Part shown: positions 1 through 9,554 of the stretch, piece after piece
Layout: every line of letters begins with the position of its first letter
How positions within the stretch are numbered: position 1 is the stretch's first letter
Assembly: GCA_049999725.1 (NCBI GenBank)
Contig: JBNGIS010020432.1
Location: 1-20,614, forward strand
Source of the DNA: Haplomitrium mnioides
Lineage: Eukaryota > Marchantiophyta > Haplomitriopsida > Calobryales
DNA length: 20,614 nt
Direction: 5' to 3'
Translations under genes and position numbers: made by a program
Notes under the pieces: generated by a model
Seen by the model: only the letters and a program-made list of their open reading frames with translations
The model's database searches: none
Told to the model about the DNA's origin: nothing

Positions 1-125
1 TGCCTCTACTTCTTCTTCTCTTCTCTTTCTTTCCTTCTCTCTCTCTTCTTTTCTTTTTCCTTCCTGTTTCCCTTCTCCTTTCTCTTCTTTATTTTTTCCT
101 TCTTCTTCCCTTTCGCCTTCTGCTG
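1..125. repeat. Pyrimidine-rich low-complexity tract
   Basis: The first 120 or so bases of the plus strand are almost entirely C and T (runs of cttctt, tctctc, ttcctt), with very few purines. No coding signal is visible. It abuts a purine-rich stretch, so the strand asymmetry flips near base 125. It could be a 5' leader or promoter polypyrimidine tract of an element lying to the left, or simple decay of a microsatellite. Confidence 0.7.
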
Positions 126-900
126 TCATCGCGCAAGCACGAGAAGCAGGAGGCACAATCGACCAGCAAGGAGGTATGGATCGAGTAGGGTGCTGGAAGG
201 AGGGGAAGGAGGACGAAGGATTCAATCACGAAGGAGGACGAAGGATTTGATCAGGAAGGAGGACGCACAGGAGCATTTACGAGGAGATCGCCAAGAGTAG
301 GAAGAAATTCGTGGGGAGGATTTGAGAGGAGAAGTTGTCGCAGATGAGTTCGTCGTAGGAGGAATTCAATCAAGAAAAAGAACTCGAGGAAGATTTTGCA
401 AAAGAATTTGAGCAGAGGGAGGATTCGCACAAGAGGACTCATCGCAACAAGAATTAGAGGAGGAAATTGTAAAAAGGGAGCACTCGTCGCAGAGGATTCA
501 AGCAGAGAATAAATGCGCAAGAAATTTATCACAGAAATTCCATCGCAGGGTCTGGTAGAATTGGAACACGCAGGCCAAGAGGATTGCATCACATGCGCTG
601 GAAATGATTGAACCGCAATAGGGTGAGGAGGAAGTTAAAGCACAGGGAGTGGCATGACGAAGGATTCATCGCAGGTGCGTCCCAGGGCAAGTTCGAGCAA
701 GAGGGAGGGTTGATTCGAAAAGGACAGGGAGAAGAAGAATTGATCGAGAGCAGGAGGATGGTATTGGCAGGGACATTGGATCGCCAAAGGGAGGATTTTG
801 CCAAGAAGAATTCGAAAAGAGGTCGTAGCATAAGGAAATCGCAAAGGGGGCAGCATTGCAAATCAAAAAAGACAACGAACTCATAGGAGGGGAGAATTTC
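126..900. repeat. Purine-rich degenerate tandem-like repeat
   Basis: About 750 bases rich in GGAGGA, GAAGGA and GGATTC words. A short near-exact repeat is visible at about 205-270 (aaggaggacgaaggattcaa, then aaggaggacgaaggatttga). Further on, variants of 'gaggattc..gca' recur at irregular 20-45 base spacing, for example near 420, 493 and 663. Open frames on both strands here (up to 178 codons) follow from the composition and resemble no family I know, so I do not call a gene. It ends at the inverted repeat at 885-917. Confidence 0.5.
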
Positions 901-917
901 TAGTTGCTCCCCCTCCT
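885..917. repeat. Inverted repeat (hairpin), AGGAGGGGAG arms
   Basis: AGGAGGGGAG (885-894) is followed after 12 bases by CTCCCCCTCCT (907-917), its reverse complement with one extra C. It sits at the end of the purine-rich stretch and could mark the edge of an element or be a by-product of the skewed composition. Confidence 0.4.
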
Positions 918-1023
918 CGTAGCTGCTTTCCCACCCATGTTGGAGCCTTTGTAGCCCCTCTCTATTTACACGTCTGCTTCCCTTCATTACGTAGAGGGTG
1001 TTGCGTGACCTCTGCACCACCAT

Positions 1024-1591
1024 TGACCTATTCTTAGATGTGGTGACAGCTTGGAGCATGAAGCAACATGAAAAAACAAGAAATGAATTCATGGCTGGGT
1101 GGGATGGGCTTCGTTCCAAGGACAATGAATGTGTCTTAGTTTTGGCTGCTTACCAATCAGCCATTCTATCTTGATGATGTAGTGATTCAAAGACTTCCTA
1201 GAAGAGTATTATTAGATCTCTCGAATGCAAAAAATAGAGCAAAAATTCTCCGCGTAATTCCTGCTCAAAAGGAGCTGTCAAAAGGCCTTGACTATAACGA
1301 GTTACCTCATATAACAGAAGGCTATTCAGGAAGTGACTTGAAGGATCTCTGAGAAGTGACTTGAAGGATCTCTGAGTTGCAGTTGCATGTCGGCCTGTAC
1401 GAGAACTCTTAGGTTTGGAGCAAAAGGCAAAGTTAGGAAGGAGTTATTCCAACTCAAGAGCTAGTGTCTCACATACAAGTGGAAGCGGATCTGCTTCAAC
1501 GGTGGTTAGGCTTCTTCATTGTGAAGACTTCAAGGAGGCTATGTGGGTGCATCTATTTCTTACAACGCATCTAGCACGAATGAGCTACCAC
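1024..1591 (+). pseudogene. AAA+ ATPase C-terminus, processed-type pseudogene
   Basis: Three reading frames together give the C-terminal part of a plant ATAD1/Msp1-like (meiotic clade) AAA+ ATPase. About 1067-1150 encodes NEFMAGWDGLRSKD and then LVLAA, the sensor-1 strand. After one extra T at 1151 the frame from 1152 reads TNQPFYLDDVVIQRLPRR, the second region of homology with its arginine pair, then EGYSGSDLKDL up to TGA at 1350. After a 23-bp duplication, VAVACRPVRELL follows from about 1376. The end carries an EDFKEA helix and, in another frame, ISYNASSTNEL, which resembles the C-terminal tail of mitochondrial-type members of this family. Walker A is absent and Walker B is not recognisable. 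No introns interrupt roughly 550 bases, which suggests a retrocopy. The 3' end runs into a 10-N gap. The subfamily matches the gene starting at 8453. Confidence 0.85.
1331..1376 (+). repeat. 23-bp exact tandem duplication inside the pseudogene
   Basis: Two adjacent identical 23-base copies (1331-1353 and 1354-1376), each ending in ctctgag, lie in the SGSDLK(D/N)L segment. The duplication shifts the frame. Each copy also carries TGA where the family usually has a Cys codon, so the inactivation is double. Confidence 0.9.
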
Positions 1592-1601
1592 NNNNNNNNN
1601 N
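1592..1601. other. Assembly gap (10 N)
   Basis: Ten Ns follow directly after the pseudogene tail. The true distance between the two sides is unknown. Confidence 1.
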
Positions 1602-1757
1602 GTGACAATGCATTAATAATGGTATGGAACCTTCCAAGCTTATACTCCAACTTGATATCAAAAAACTGTAGTTGATTTTCCCATCAATAATGACGACTTT
1701 TCATATTTTCCAAATGAATTGACTAGTGTAAACCATCGCCAAACTGATCTTTATTCC

Positions 1758-3120
1758 TTACAGAATAATTCCTCTTTGCTCATTTAGTTGATGTGACGAC
1801 ATGAAGGCAATCAGATGAAGTCCATCCTCAAACACTTGTTGTAACACTGCCTCAATAGCAAAATAAGATGCATAAAAATCAACTATGCAACCTGTCTTTG
1901 GGTTATACAGTTGTAGAATTGGATGAGAAGGCACCGCATTCTTGAGTTGTTGAAATGCCTCTTGCTCTTTGGTCGTCCATTGAAACTTTGCCTCTTTACC
2001 TAGCAAATCCATAAGTGGTGCAACAACATAAACATAATAGTGCATGAATCTTCGATAAAAACTTGCTAACCCATTGAAAGCTCAAACATCCTTTGCACCT
2101 TTTGGTGTTGGCTACTCTGCAATGGCTTTAATTTTCTATTCCTCTATCTTGATGCCATTGACAGACACTTTTTGCCTTTGGCAAGTCACATTTTGCTTCC
2201 AAAACTCACACTTAGACTTTTTGCAATAAAACTTCCAATTCCGTAGTCTTTGTAATACTTCATTTAGATGAGCACGATGCTAAACTTCATTTTTACTAAA
2301 TATTAGAATATAGTCCAGAAATACCAATACTAACTTATCAAATAACCCATCAAAAACTCAATGCATTTGATCCATGAATATCTCCGAAGCTTTAGTAAGA
2401 CCAAATCTAAGAATCTTCCACTCAAAATGCCCATACCTTATGTAAAAAGTTGTTTTTGGTGCATCACTTGGCTTGATAGAAATTTGCTAATATCCATTTT
2501 GAAGATCCAACTTAGAAAAGAATCACACACCATGCAATTGATCCAACAAATCATAAATATGAGTTAGAAAATAGATATTCTTACCTATTTGATTGTTCAA
2601 TACTCGATAATTTGTACAAAGACAAAATCCACCATCTTTCTTTAGCACAAAGAATATCGAAGCCCCCCAAGTCAAAGTACTATGTTGAATGAAATCGTTC
2701 TCAAGAAGATCTATGAATGTTTTTTGAAGCTCCTCTAGCTTTTGTGGTGATAACCGATATATAAGTCGATTATAATGAGTACTTCTCGATATCAACTCAA
2801 TCGGAAAAAAACATTCCTCGATCATTTGGTAACCCCTTTAGCAAATCCTTCGGAAATACATCCGTAAACTCTTTCAAAATATCATCTATCATTGAGGTAG
2901 ACACACATTTCTTCCCTTCTTATTCAAATCTATGATGGGTTTGATCCAAACAGCAAAGACAAACAATTCTTGCTCCACTAATTTAACATGTTGAATTGAT
3001 TTAGATTTGTTTACCAATGGTGTCAAACATCCCAAAAGAATTTTCTTACCTTGTAAGGTAGCTTGAATTTGTCTTTTTGCCAAATTAAATTGAGCGGATC
3101 GATCTTCAAGCCAAAGCAAC
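1758..3120 (-). pseudogene. Ty3/gypsy pol remnant: protease linker, RT, RNase H
   Basis: Read on the minus strand from right to left. 3119-2889 resembles the C-terminal protease/linker region of Ty3/gypsy Pol. 2825-2523 is a clear RT N-terminus with IYRLSPQKLEELQ, WGASIFFVLKKDGG and NYRVLNNQI. The middle of the RT is broken by stops but shows LVFLDYILIFSK near 2291-2335; this is the catalytic Y-[LV]-D-D block with the second Asp replaced by Tyr (around 2310). 2045-1758 is the RNase H-like region with FQWTTKEQEAFQQLKNAV and AIEAVLQQ. Several frameshifts and stops mean it is dead. The integrase that should follow is missing at this end. Confidence 0.85.
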
Positions 3121-3399
3121 CTTAAAATGATGTCATCTTATAATAATAATAACAAGTGCAATAATAAACTGCATAGATTCCACATACTCTTTTCCAATCC
3201 TTAGAAGGAATGGCTTTTAAGAGCGAAACACGTCATGCTTTTGGCCATCTGCCATAGTCACAACGATCCATTTGATATGCCTAAATTTTGCTTTGATTAT
3301 CTTAACAAAACGTAGTGACATAAAACTTTCCGAACTCTCTATATAAAAAAACATTCTACAAGATTGCTTCTCAATTATACCATCAAGATAGAACAAAGC

Positions 3400-3720
3400 A
3401 TCTCAAATTCTTGTCAAAATTTTAATTCCATTGGAGCTTGTGAAGTTTTGAGTATGTTGTTTGAATAGTTGAGGATGCGACCTAGCTTTTATAGTAGTAA
3501 GTAACGAGTTATGTATCTTTACCATACACATTGCTTTGTCTAATTGAGTAGGCTCTCTCATAGTAACTTTTGTTCTTGTGCAAGGCTTCAATCACCGAAA
3601 AAAGTAGTATAGTGCTTCTTCTTCTCTTATATCCAAAATTTGCATAATTGTATCATGAAAGTGTGTAGCATAGCTTCTCACTGTACCAAGTTGTTTTAGT
3701 TCGATCGATTGATCTCTTGT
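3400..3720 (-). pseudogene. Ty3/gypsy gag remnant (Retrotrans_gag)
   Basis: On the minus strand from about 3712 the translation reads QLGTVRSYATHFHDTIMQI, then DIREEEALYYFFR, a stop, and LKPCTRTKV (3591 downward), followed by a helical AMCMVKIH segment. This is the typical Retrotrans_gag pattern: linker helix, 'E..(L/F)(Y/F)(Y/F)F..(G)LKP', then the amino-acid stretch before the zinc knuckle. It lies immediately upstream of the minus-strand pol remnant in the expected order gag-pol, so it is probably the same element. An in-frame stop interrupts it, and the gag N-terminus is missing because LTR-like sequence begins at once at 3721. Confidence 0.75.
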
Positions 3721-3900
3721 TACTTTCAAAGAATTTACAAGTCACTTCTAATTTCAACCCTAAAAGTGACTCTCTACTAAAAGTGACTTCAAAGGCAAGT
3801 AATCTTATCTCAACTCTAAAAGTGACTATCTACTACTTCCTTCACTCCTATCTATTTTTCTTATAAATAACACAACCTTATGCTTGTACTATTACACTAT
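3721..3900 (-). repeat. LTR-like segment of the minus-strand gypsy element
   Basis: The reverse complement of this segment shares long near-identical blocks with 6840-6950 on the plus strand. One is 'gagataagattacttg'; another is 'cacttttagggttgaaatt' followed by '(a/g)gaagtgacttgtaa'. It lies where a 5' LTR would be expected for the minus-strand element (just before gag) but is very short and joined directly to mid-gag, so an internal deletion is likely. The 'aaaagtgact' word recurs three times. A TATA-like 'ttataaata' lies near 3861. Confidence 0.6.
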
Positions 3901-4600
3901 CACTATTGGCAACACTCAAACAACGAGTAAACTCTAATCAAGTTGAACCTCTAAATGAGAATGGAAGATTATTTGAAAATAGAAATCATTTGGAAGAATT
4001 TTCATACGAGAGTTTAGGCAATGATTCAAGCAAAGAGTCTCAGTTACTAAATATTTTTCTGTAGTTATCACCAAGACCACCAATTATTTTAGAAAAAACA
4101 TTTCTTTATACTAAAGATTTTAATGAAGACTTTATTTCGGCATGGTCAAGTTCTCGTATATCTCAAGCTTGTCGACATAGATCAAAAACATATTTCAAGA
4201 GAACTATTTTCTTTTTATGACGTAAAAGATCTCAAAGATAATGCTTTATGTTTAATGGCTAGATTTGCCTATGGACCAAATCAACTAGCAAAAAATAAGA
4301 GTGTTTTGTTTGGGTGAAAACCCAAATTGATAAATCGGGTAAATGCTTTACGTGACAATTCTTTGCCAAAAGTCGATCATGACAAGAGCTTTGTGAGTAA
4401 AAGCTTGATCTGATATCTATTTTGAAATTAATGAAAGTTTTATGATGTTAAAATAACTATTTGTCATTGTACAAGATAGATTTTTTAAGAAGTGTATGAG
4501 AAACGTACTTTTGGCAAAGCATGAAGCATTGAGACATTACTTTGTAGTAGTAATAATTGCTAACTTTAGCAAGCAATAACTAAAAATGAAATAAGATATA
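3901..4600. other. AT-rich stretch, no recognised gene
   Basis: A 64-codon open frame on the plus strand (4123-4317) has no family I recognise, and its apparent start is not ATG. The rest is full of stops in all frames. It is probably decayed transposon sequence between the two gypsy remnants. Confidence 0.5.
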
Positions 4601-5160
4601 GTGTCAACTATGTTTAGAAAGCTAGTACTAAGTTAGAGTAGCAAAAAAATGCTAGCTTTTATAGAGAGTTGGACATTTGACAAGAGGAGAGAAAGTCAAT
4701 GAAATAAAATGAAGGAGAAAGTTTAGATATACTACTATAGAAAAGGATAAAGACATGTTGCAAGTGGAGTATTGAAGCAAATAGAAGGTTCTAAAGATAA
4801 GAACACGTAACAGAAGGAGAACTAAAGAGATGGAAGGTTCTAAAGATAAGTACAGTGGCAAAAAAATAACTAAAAAGTTATGGAAGGTTCTAATGATAAG
4901 GACATGTAACAGAATGAGAATTCAAGTAAATGGTGGTCCAATGAGTGTGAGAGAGAAAAGAGTGGTCCAATTAAAAGAGGATATAAAAGTAACCCATAGG
5001 TTTCTTCTAGTTATGTAAGCAAAGTGTTTTCTAGCAAGTATATAAAGAAGTGAGAGTGCTTTGTTTGGCATCTCTTACCTTATGGGTTATGTAGTTCTTG
5101 TACGCTTCTCTTATGCTAACTTGTATGTGTCGTACTTGTGCTAACTTGTGTGTGTAATGT
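4600..5160 (+). repeat. Putative LTR with internal approx. 50-bp tandem repeats
   Basis: Three copies of 'gaaggttcta(a/t)agataag' start at 4784, 4832 and 4883 (spacing 48 and 51), with similar downstream words such as 'cacgtaacagaa' and 'catgtaacagaa'. They are followed by 'agtggtccaat', a TATA-like 'gtatataaag' near 5039 and a T/G-rich leader. Enhancer-like repeats, then a TATA box, then a leader is the usual layout of an LTR, but I found no second LTR copy or recognisable ends. It is upstream of and co-oriented with the integrase remnant at 5872. Confidence 0.4.
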
Positions 5161-5870
5161 GGGTGTGTAATGTTATACTAGTGAGTAATACCAAGAAAAA
5201 ACTCCAATCTTGTGAATCAACTTACTTTGCTTGGTGGTACCATTGTATCAAGAAGAGCCTTCCAGTTAATAATATTCGTAAGAATGATAGAATCCAAAGG
5301 GTTCAAAATCTCAAAAATATTGATCTTAGAGACATTTTTGGAAATAGAGAACTCCTTGCAAAAGTAGTATTTGTATGTGAATAGATGGACAATTTTTTCC
5401 AAGAACACTGTGAGAGCATGCCTACTCACAAAGTTTATAATTTGCTTGATAATTTTACAAAAATGAGAAGTTTATGACTATTGTACAACTTATTTGAAAT
5501 AGAAGAATCCCAATTGCATTATAAGTCTTTTAGTTTTACAAAACAATAGAGAACACATTTTCCACATGTTGAAACTCACAAACGCAAATTTGTTGTTTGT
5601 AAAACTTGTAAAGAAATAAAACTGTTAGGGAAAAAATCCATCTTGGAGTCTGAGAAAGGTAAAAAATTTCTTTCTCTTTGAAACCTATGATTATTATAAT
5701 GTTCTTTTTACGAGAGTCAAAGCTTAGTTTTGGAGATATTAAGCTTTCTCAAACTTAGTATGCTAAGATATTGCTATTGTTGATTTGTTTCTTAAACAAG
5801 GTTGGAGTTGACAAAAACATAGGAATCGCAGTTGTCAAATACGGCTCTATGCTCGCATAAGGTATGCTAT
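5161..5870. other. AT-rich stretch, no recognised gene
   Basis: Only short open frames (62-78 codons) without recognisable motifs. It may be diverged internal sequence of the plus-strand gypsy element, since integrase follows directly, but I cannot align it to gag, protease or RT. Confidence 0.4.
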
Positions 5871-5871
5871 T

Positions 5872-6670
5872 TTTAGTTTGAATCCAAGGCAAATAGAGCA
5901 CGCTAATCATATTGTGGAGGATATGCTTTGCGCATTCATCAATGTTTAACACACTAATTGTGATAGTTTCTTATCTGCTATAGAGTTTGTCTGCAACATC
6001 TCCAAACAAGCAAGTACGAGGGTTTCTCATTTCTTTTTTAATTTGGGTCAAAATCCTCTTGTTCTCGATGGTTTGCTTTATTATTTTTCTTCTAATGTTC
6101 TAAGTATTTATACCCTTTTGTTTCGTTTATCTTCTTCTTTGCAAGATGCTTATAACCATCTTATTATTGTTTAAAATTTGCAAAAAATATGCCGATAGAT
6201 ATCGTCATGATTTCTCTTATGTTTGAAGTGACCAAGTTATGTTATCTACTCACAATCTTCCATTGTTTTTAGATACTCAAGTCCTTAAGTTATCTCCTTC
6301 TTGAATTGATATTTTCTTTATTTTCTCAAGTTTTTTCTCCCGTTGCTTCTAAACTTGATCTACCTCTTCATATGAAGATTCATCTTGTTTTCCATGCCTT
6401 TAAATTGAAGACTTTTGTGGATAGTCTATCGTTTTTTCCAAATCGTGTTCAACTTCCTCCTCCGACTATTATTCTTGATGATTATGAAGATTATAAAGTG
6501 TACCGCATTTTGGCAAAAAGAGTTATCAAGTAAGGACGACATCTACAAGTTCAATACAAGGTTTTATGAAAAGACTATCTACTTCATGATGATACTTGAG
6601 AATCTTAGTCAAACATTGAGAATGCTAAAAAGCCTATTCAATTATTTGAAAGTTGCGACAATGACCAAAA
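5872..6670 (+). pseudogene. Ty3/gypsy chromovirus integrase and chromodomain remnant
   Basis: About 5875-6080 reads NPRQIEHANHIVEDMLCAF, then SFLSAIEFVCNISKQAST, then HFFFNLGQNPLVL. This is the end of the integrase core ('HPQTDGQTE..N...EDMLR', 'E(F)AYN', 'F.LN.G..P'), with DE-domain residues before it lost. From 6306 follow SPVASKLDLPLHMKIHLVFH and PNRVQLPPPTIILDDYEDYK, the conserved post-integrase domain. Then, across stops, VYRILAKRV, GRHLQVQYK and NIENAKKPIQLFES give a chromodomain (to about 6650). Chromodomains mark the chromovirus branch of gypsy elements. Stops and frameshifts show it is dead. RT and RNase H are absent upstream. Confidence 0.85.
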
Positions 6671-6770
6671 CGTCATTAATTAGAAGGCAAAGATTGTGTA
6701 ATAGTGTAAGCATGATGTTGTACTATTTACAAGAAAGTAGAAAAGAGTGAATGAAGTGGTAAAGGCTTTT

Positions 6771-7240
6771 AAAGTTGAAATCATTTTAAAGTTGAAATCA
6801 TTTTAAAGTTAATTGCTTTTGAAGATAGTTTAAGTGAAGGTTTCCTTTAGAGTTGAATTGAGATAAGATTACTTGTTTTTACAGTTACTTTTAGAGAAGT
6901 AAGATAAGATCACTTTTAGGGTTGAAATTGGAAGTGACTTGTAAGCAAAGTAAGGGAGATGATACATTCTTCTCATGTATAAATAGAAGGGCTTCATAAC
7001 CTCACTCTTCATTCTGGAGTTCCTCTCAATTTAGTTTGGCACTTTGGTTGCTTGGCTTTGGCTTGCACTTTTGCCTTTTGCTTGCTTATTGACATTGAGT
7101 TGCATAACTCTACTAGAGTTATCTTGTAGTTGTTACTCATTTGGAAATTGGTCTTTTAGTTCTTGTATATTTAGAGTTATCTTGGAGTTGCTACTCATTT
7201 GGAAGTTGGTAATTGAGTTATTTTACAAAAATGTCGAGTG
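6771..7240 (+). repeat. 3' LTR-like segment of the plus-strand gypsy element
   Basis: It starts about 100 bases after the chromodomain, where a 3' LTR belongs. 6840-6950 matches the reverse complement of 3721-3820 (see there). It contains a tandem 'gttgaaatcattttaaa' repeat (about 6774-6812), a TATA-like 'tgtataaata' near 6977, and a 38-base direct repeat at 7115-7152 and 7173-7210 (period 58, four mismatches, beginning agagttatcttg). I could not fix the LTR ends (TG..CA) or a second full copy. Confidence 0.55.
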
Positions 7241-8100
7241 AGAGATTTTAGAGTAAAGAGTTTGAGTATTTGAAAGCTATTTTATATTGATTACCTATAT
7301 TTTGTAGATTGTGTGAAAATTGTTATGTATTGATAAGTGTAGCCATACTTCTACCTACTTCTCATCTTCAATGTGCATTCAATATCAAAATCATATTAGC
7401 AAAAACTGACAAAGTCTCTAAGCTTTTGAGAATACAAGAAAAAAAGTTACATAATTTGGTAAAAGAAAAATTAATTTAGAAAAAAAAAACACAAAATACA
7501 AATTGGCTATTACGATGATTTAAAGATAGGAGCTATGAGTATTTATGACTCAAAGAACAACAAATAAAAGAGTCAGCGAGAAAGTTTAGAGCAGAGAATT
7601 TGATCAAGTAGGTTATAATAAAAGTGATGATTATGAGATGGTGAGTTAGTAGGACGTGAGTGAGCAACAAAATAAAAACATGAGATAAAGAACGAATGTT
7701 AAACAAATCCTAATTTCAATGAAGGTATTATTATCAAGATCAAGCGAAGAGATTTATTACGTTTGAATAACAGAAGTACTTCGATTGAAGATTAAAATGT
7801 GTTGTGAAAGTTATTATAGTTAATATGTTAGTAGAAAATTTAGAAAAATAAATCTATTGACGGAGAAAGTAGACTAAGACTTGTTTTCTTTATTGACTTC
7901 CAAGTTGGTAGAACTTTGGAGATTTAATAAATTTGGTGTTGACCAAATTTACAAAGTGGGTATTAGAGAAAAATTGAGGTTTGAAAAATTCTTAAAAGAG
8001 TTAGAGATAATATTGGAGACTCATAAAAAGTCATTAGGAGGTAGCTCAATTAGCGCATCACCATTCTTTATCCTCTAAAGATGGCAAAGATTTACTAAGC
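7241..8100. other. AT-rich stretch, no recognised gene
   Basis: Strongly AT-rich with poly-A runs (near 7481). A 65-codon plus-strand frame (7881-8078) matches nothing I know. It may be remnant transposon DNA between the gypsy LTR and the promoter of the ATPase gene. The composition becomes much richer in GC after about 8100. Confidence 0.5.
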
Positions 8101-8335
8101 ATTTTCATCATGAAGTAAGGGCGGATTAACCACTCTTTAAACCCTAATTGTGGTAAAAGTTATAGTTTACCGTGATAAAAGTTCTAGTAATGGAGAGAGA
8201 GAAGATCGGTGGGGTCGCGGGAGAGACACACACTGACGGTGACAAATTGGTATGATGCTCTCTGTCACGGCCACTCTTGAGCCATGTTGCCCAGTCGCAC
8301 GTTGAACGACAATTTCAAGTATGCGTCGCACCTAT

Positions 8336-8342
8336 TATATAA
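8336..8342 (+). promoter_or_regulatory. TATA box of the AAA+ ATPase gene
   Basis: TATATAA at 8336-8342 lies 111 bases before the chosen ATG (8453), in a region that has just changed from AT-rich to balanced composition. A start of transcription about 30 bases downstream (near 8370) would give a leader of about 85 bases. No other TATA-like word lies between it and the ORF. Confidence 0.5.
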
Positions 8343-8356
8343 ATTGTATTGTGTGA

Positions 8357-8419
8357 ATGACTGGCTGCGAGGCCATGCCCATTAGAAGAAGATTGTTGGC
8401 TAAGGGAAGCCATTTGTAA
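8357..8419 (+). other. Upstream ORF in the same frame as the main ORF
   Basis: ATG at 8357 opens a 20-codon frame ending in TAA at 8417; a second ATG in it lies at 8375. The stop is in the same frame as the ATPase ORF, whose first ATG is 33 bases further on. The uORF peptide is basic (IRRRLLAKGS), like a targeting peptide, so this could also be an N-terminal extension cut off by one stop codon. If transcription starts near 8370, only the inner ATG would be in the mRNA. Confidence 0.4.
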
Positions 8420-8452
8420 AGCTTCCGGGCTGTGGTTACTCGCCTTCAAAAC

Positions 8453-9192
8453 ATGTTTGCCCGTCCCTGGAAGCGGGAGTCCAGAAATCTATGTAAAGAA
8501 TTATCTTCATTTGCCGGAGGATTGTTGCCATTTCATCACGTTCGTGACAAGACTATATTTGGTTTTGAAAAGACTGTTGCAGAGTTTGCCCCACTCACCG
8601 GTAGCTCCATTGTTCTGAATAGTACCTCAGCGTTCGACTCGCGTCGCATTTCCCTGGAATCTCGACTTAAGCTAGTCTGTTCCAAATCTTACGGGATCTC
8701 ACAGAGTTTCAAACTCAGTCGGAGGAAGAATTTCACGACACAAAAACTCCTTCGTTCTTCACTTTGTCAAACTGAACCAACTTCCCAATGCAGACGGGTT
8801 TCAGGCAGGTTTTCTGTTCTTGATTCACGTGGAACCTCCATCCAGTTTGGTGCTTGGATGGGAAGATGTCTTAGTGGAGATTGCGATGACAGAGAAACCG
8901 AAGAGCAAAGGGCAACTTCATGCATAGATGGTGATGATGGAATCAACAGAGTTGTGACGCATGGCACCGGGCAAGAGGAATTGAGTGGGCACAAGGAGCA
9001 GGTTCAGGCAGTGAAAGAAACGAGTGGCAAGCAACCTGTGGATGACAGTACAGAGGAGGTTCTGTCAAATGAAACAGACGCTGAAGCTCTTTTTTGTTCT
9101 CAAAAGGCTGCATTTAGGAAGGACTTTGAAAAACGCATTGTGGCCTGGGAGGATATCGGTGTTGATCTCTTGGACTTTCCATACTACCTGAG
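8453..9192 (+). CDS. AAA+ ATPase, exon 1 (organelle-targeted N-terminus)
   Basis: 246 complete codons plus two bases, ending at a GT donor (ag|gtaaat, 9193). The first 120 or so residues are rich in Arg, Ser and Leu and poor in acidic residues (starting MFARPWKRESRNLCKELSSF), as expected of a mitochondrial or plastid transit peptide. Residues of about 140-225 are acidic and probably disordered. The last 35 residues (AFRKDFEKRIVAWEDIGVDL, then LDFPYYL) match the conserved segment that precedes the AAA region in a plant family of mitochondrial-type Msp1/ATAD1-like ATPases. Those proteins are presumed to remodel or extract proteins at organelles. ATG 8453 is chosen because the frame upstream has no other ATG before the TAA at 8417. 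Exon 2 at 17046 completes the split Ser codon. The fold is inferred from motif similarity; the catalytic AAA domain is not in this window. Confidence 0.82.
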
Positions 9193-9554
9193 GTAAATTT
9201 TGAACATTTCTTTAGTGTAGGAAATAAATGGGTTAATATTTTTGATTGTGGTCAGGATTGTGGCCTGAAGTCAACTTTTAGTTTAGGTCTAAGCATTGGT
9301 ATTGCTTTGAGGTAGTACTAAAAAACGTCTACTAAAAAATGTCTACAAAGTTCATGGACCCAATAGCACAGAATGTTGTACTCTCCCACCCTTGCCTCGT
9401 GTAACATACTTTCCAAAAGAAGAGGCTGGGGTTGTAAAGTATTTGTAAGTTGTGTTATGTGCGCATTGGTTTTCTATGGATTCTCTTCTGGGATTAGTGC
9501 AAGACTTTGTAGCTTGATCTGAAATAGCTTGAGATCGTCTGATTTGTGCACTAT

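Noticed and set aside
589-1125. 178-codon open frame on the minus strand
   Set aside because: It runs through purine-rich repeats and antisense to the ATPase pseudogene; composition explains its openness and no motif is visible.
7881-8078. 65-codon plus-strand frame before the promoter
   Set aside because: AT-rich, no ATG at the stated start, no motif, and no splice or family context.
8767-8994. 75-codon minus-strand frame
   Set aside because: It is antisense to exon 1 of the ATPase gene and resembles no family.
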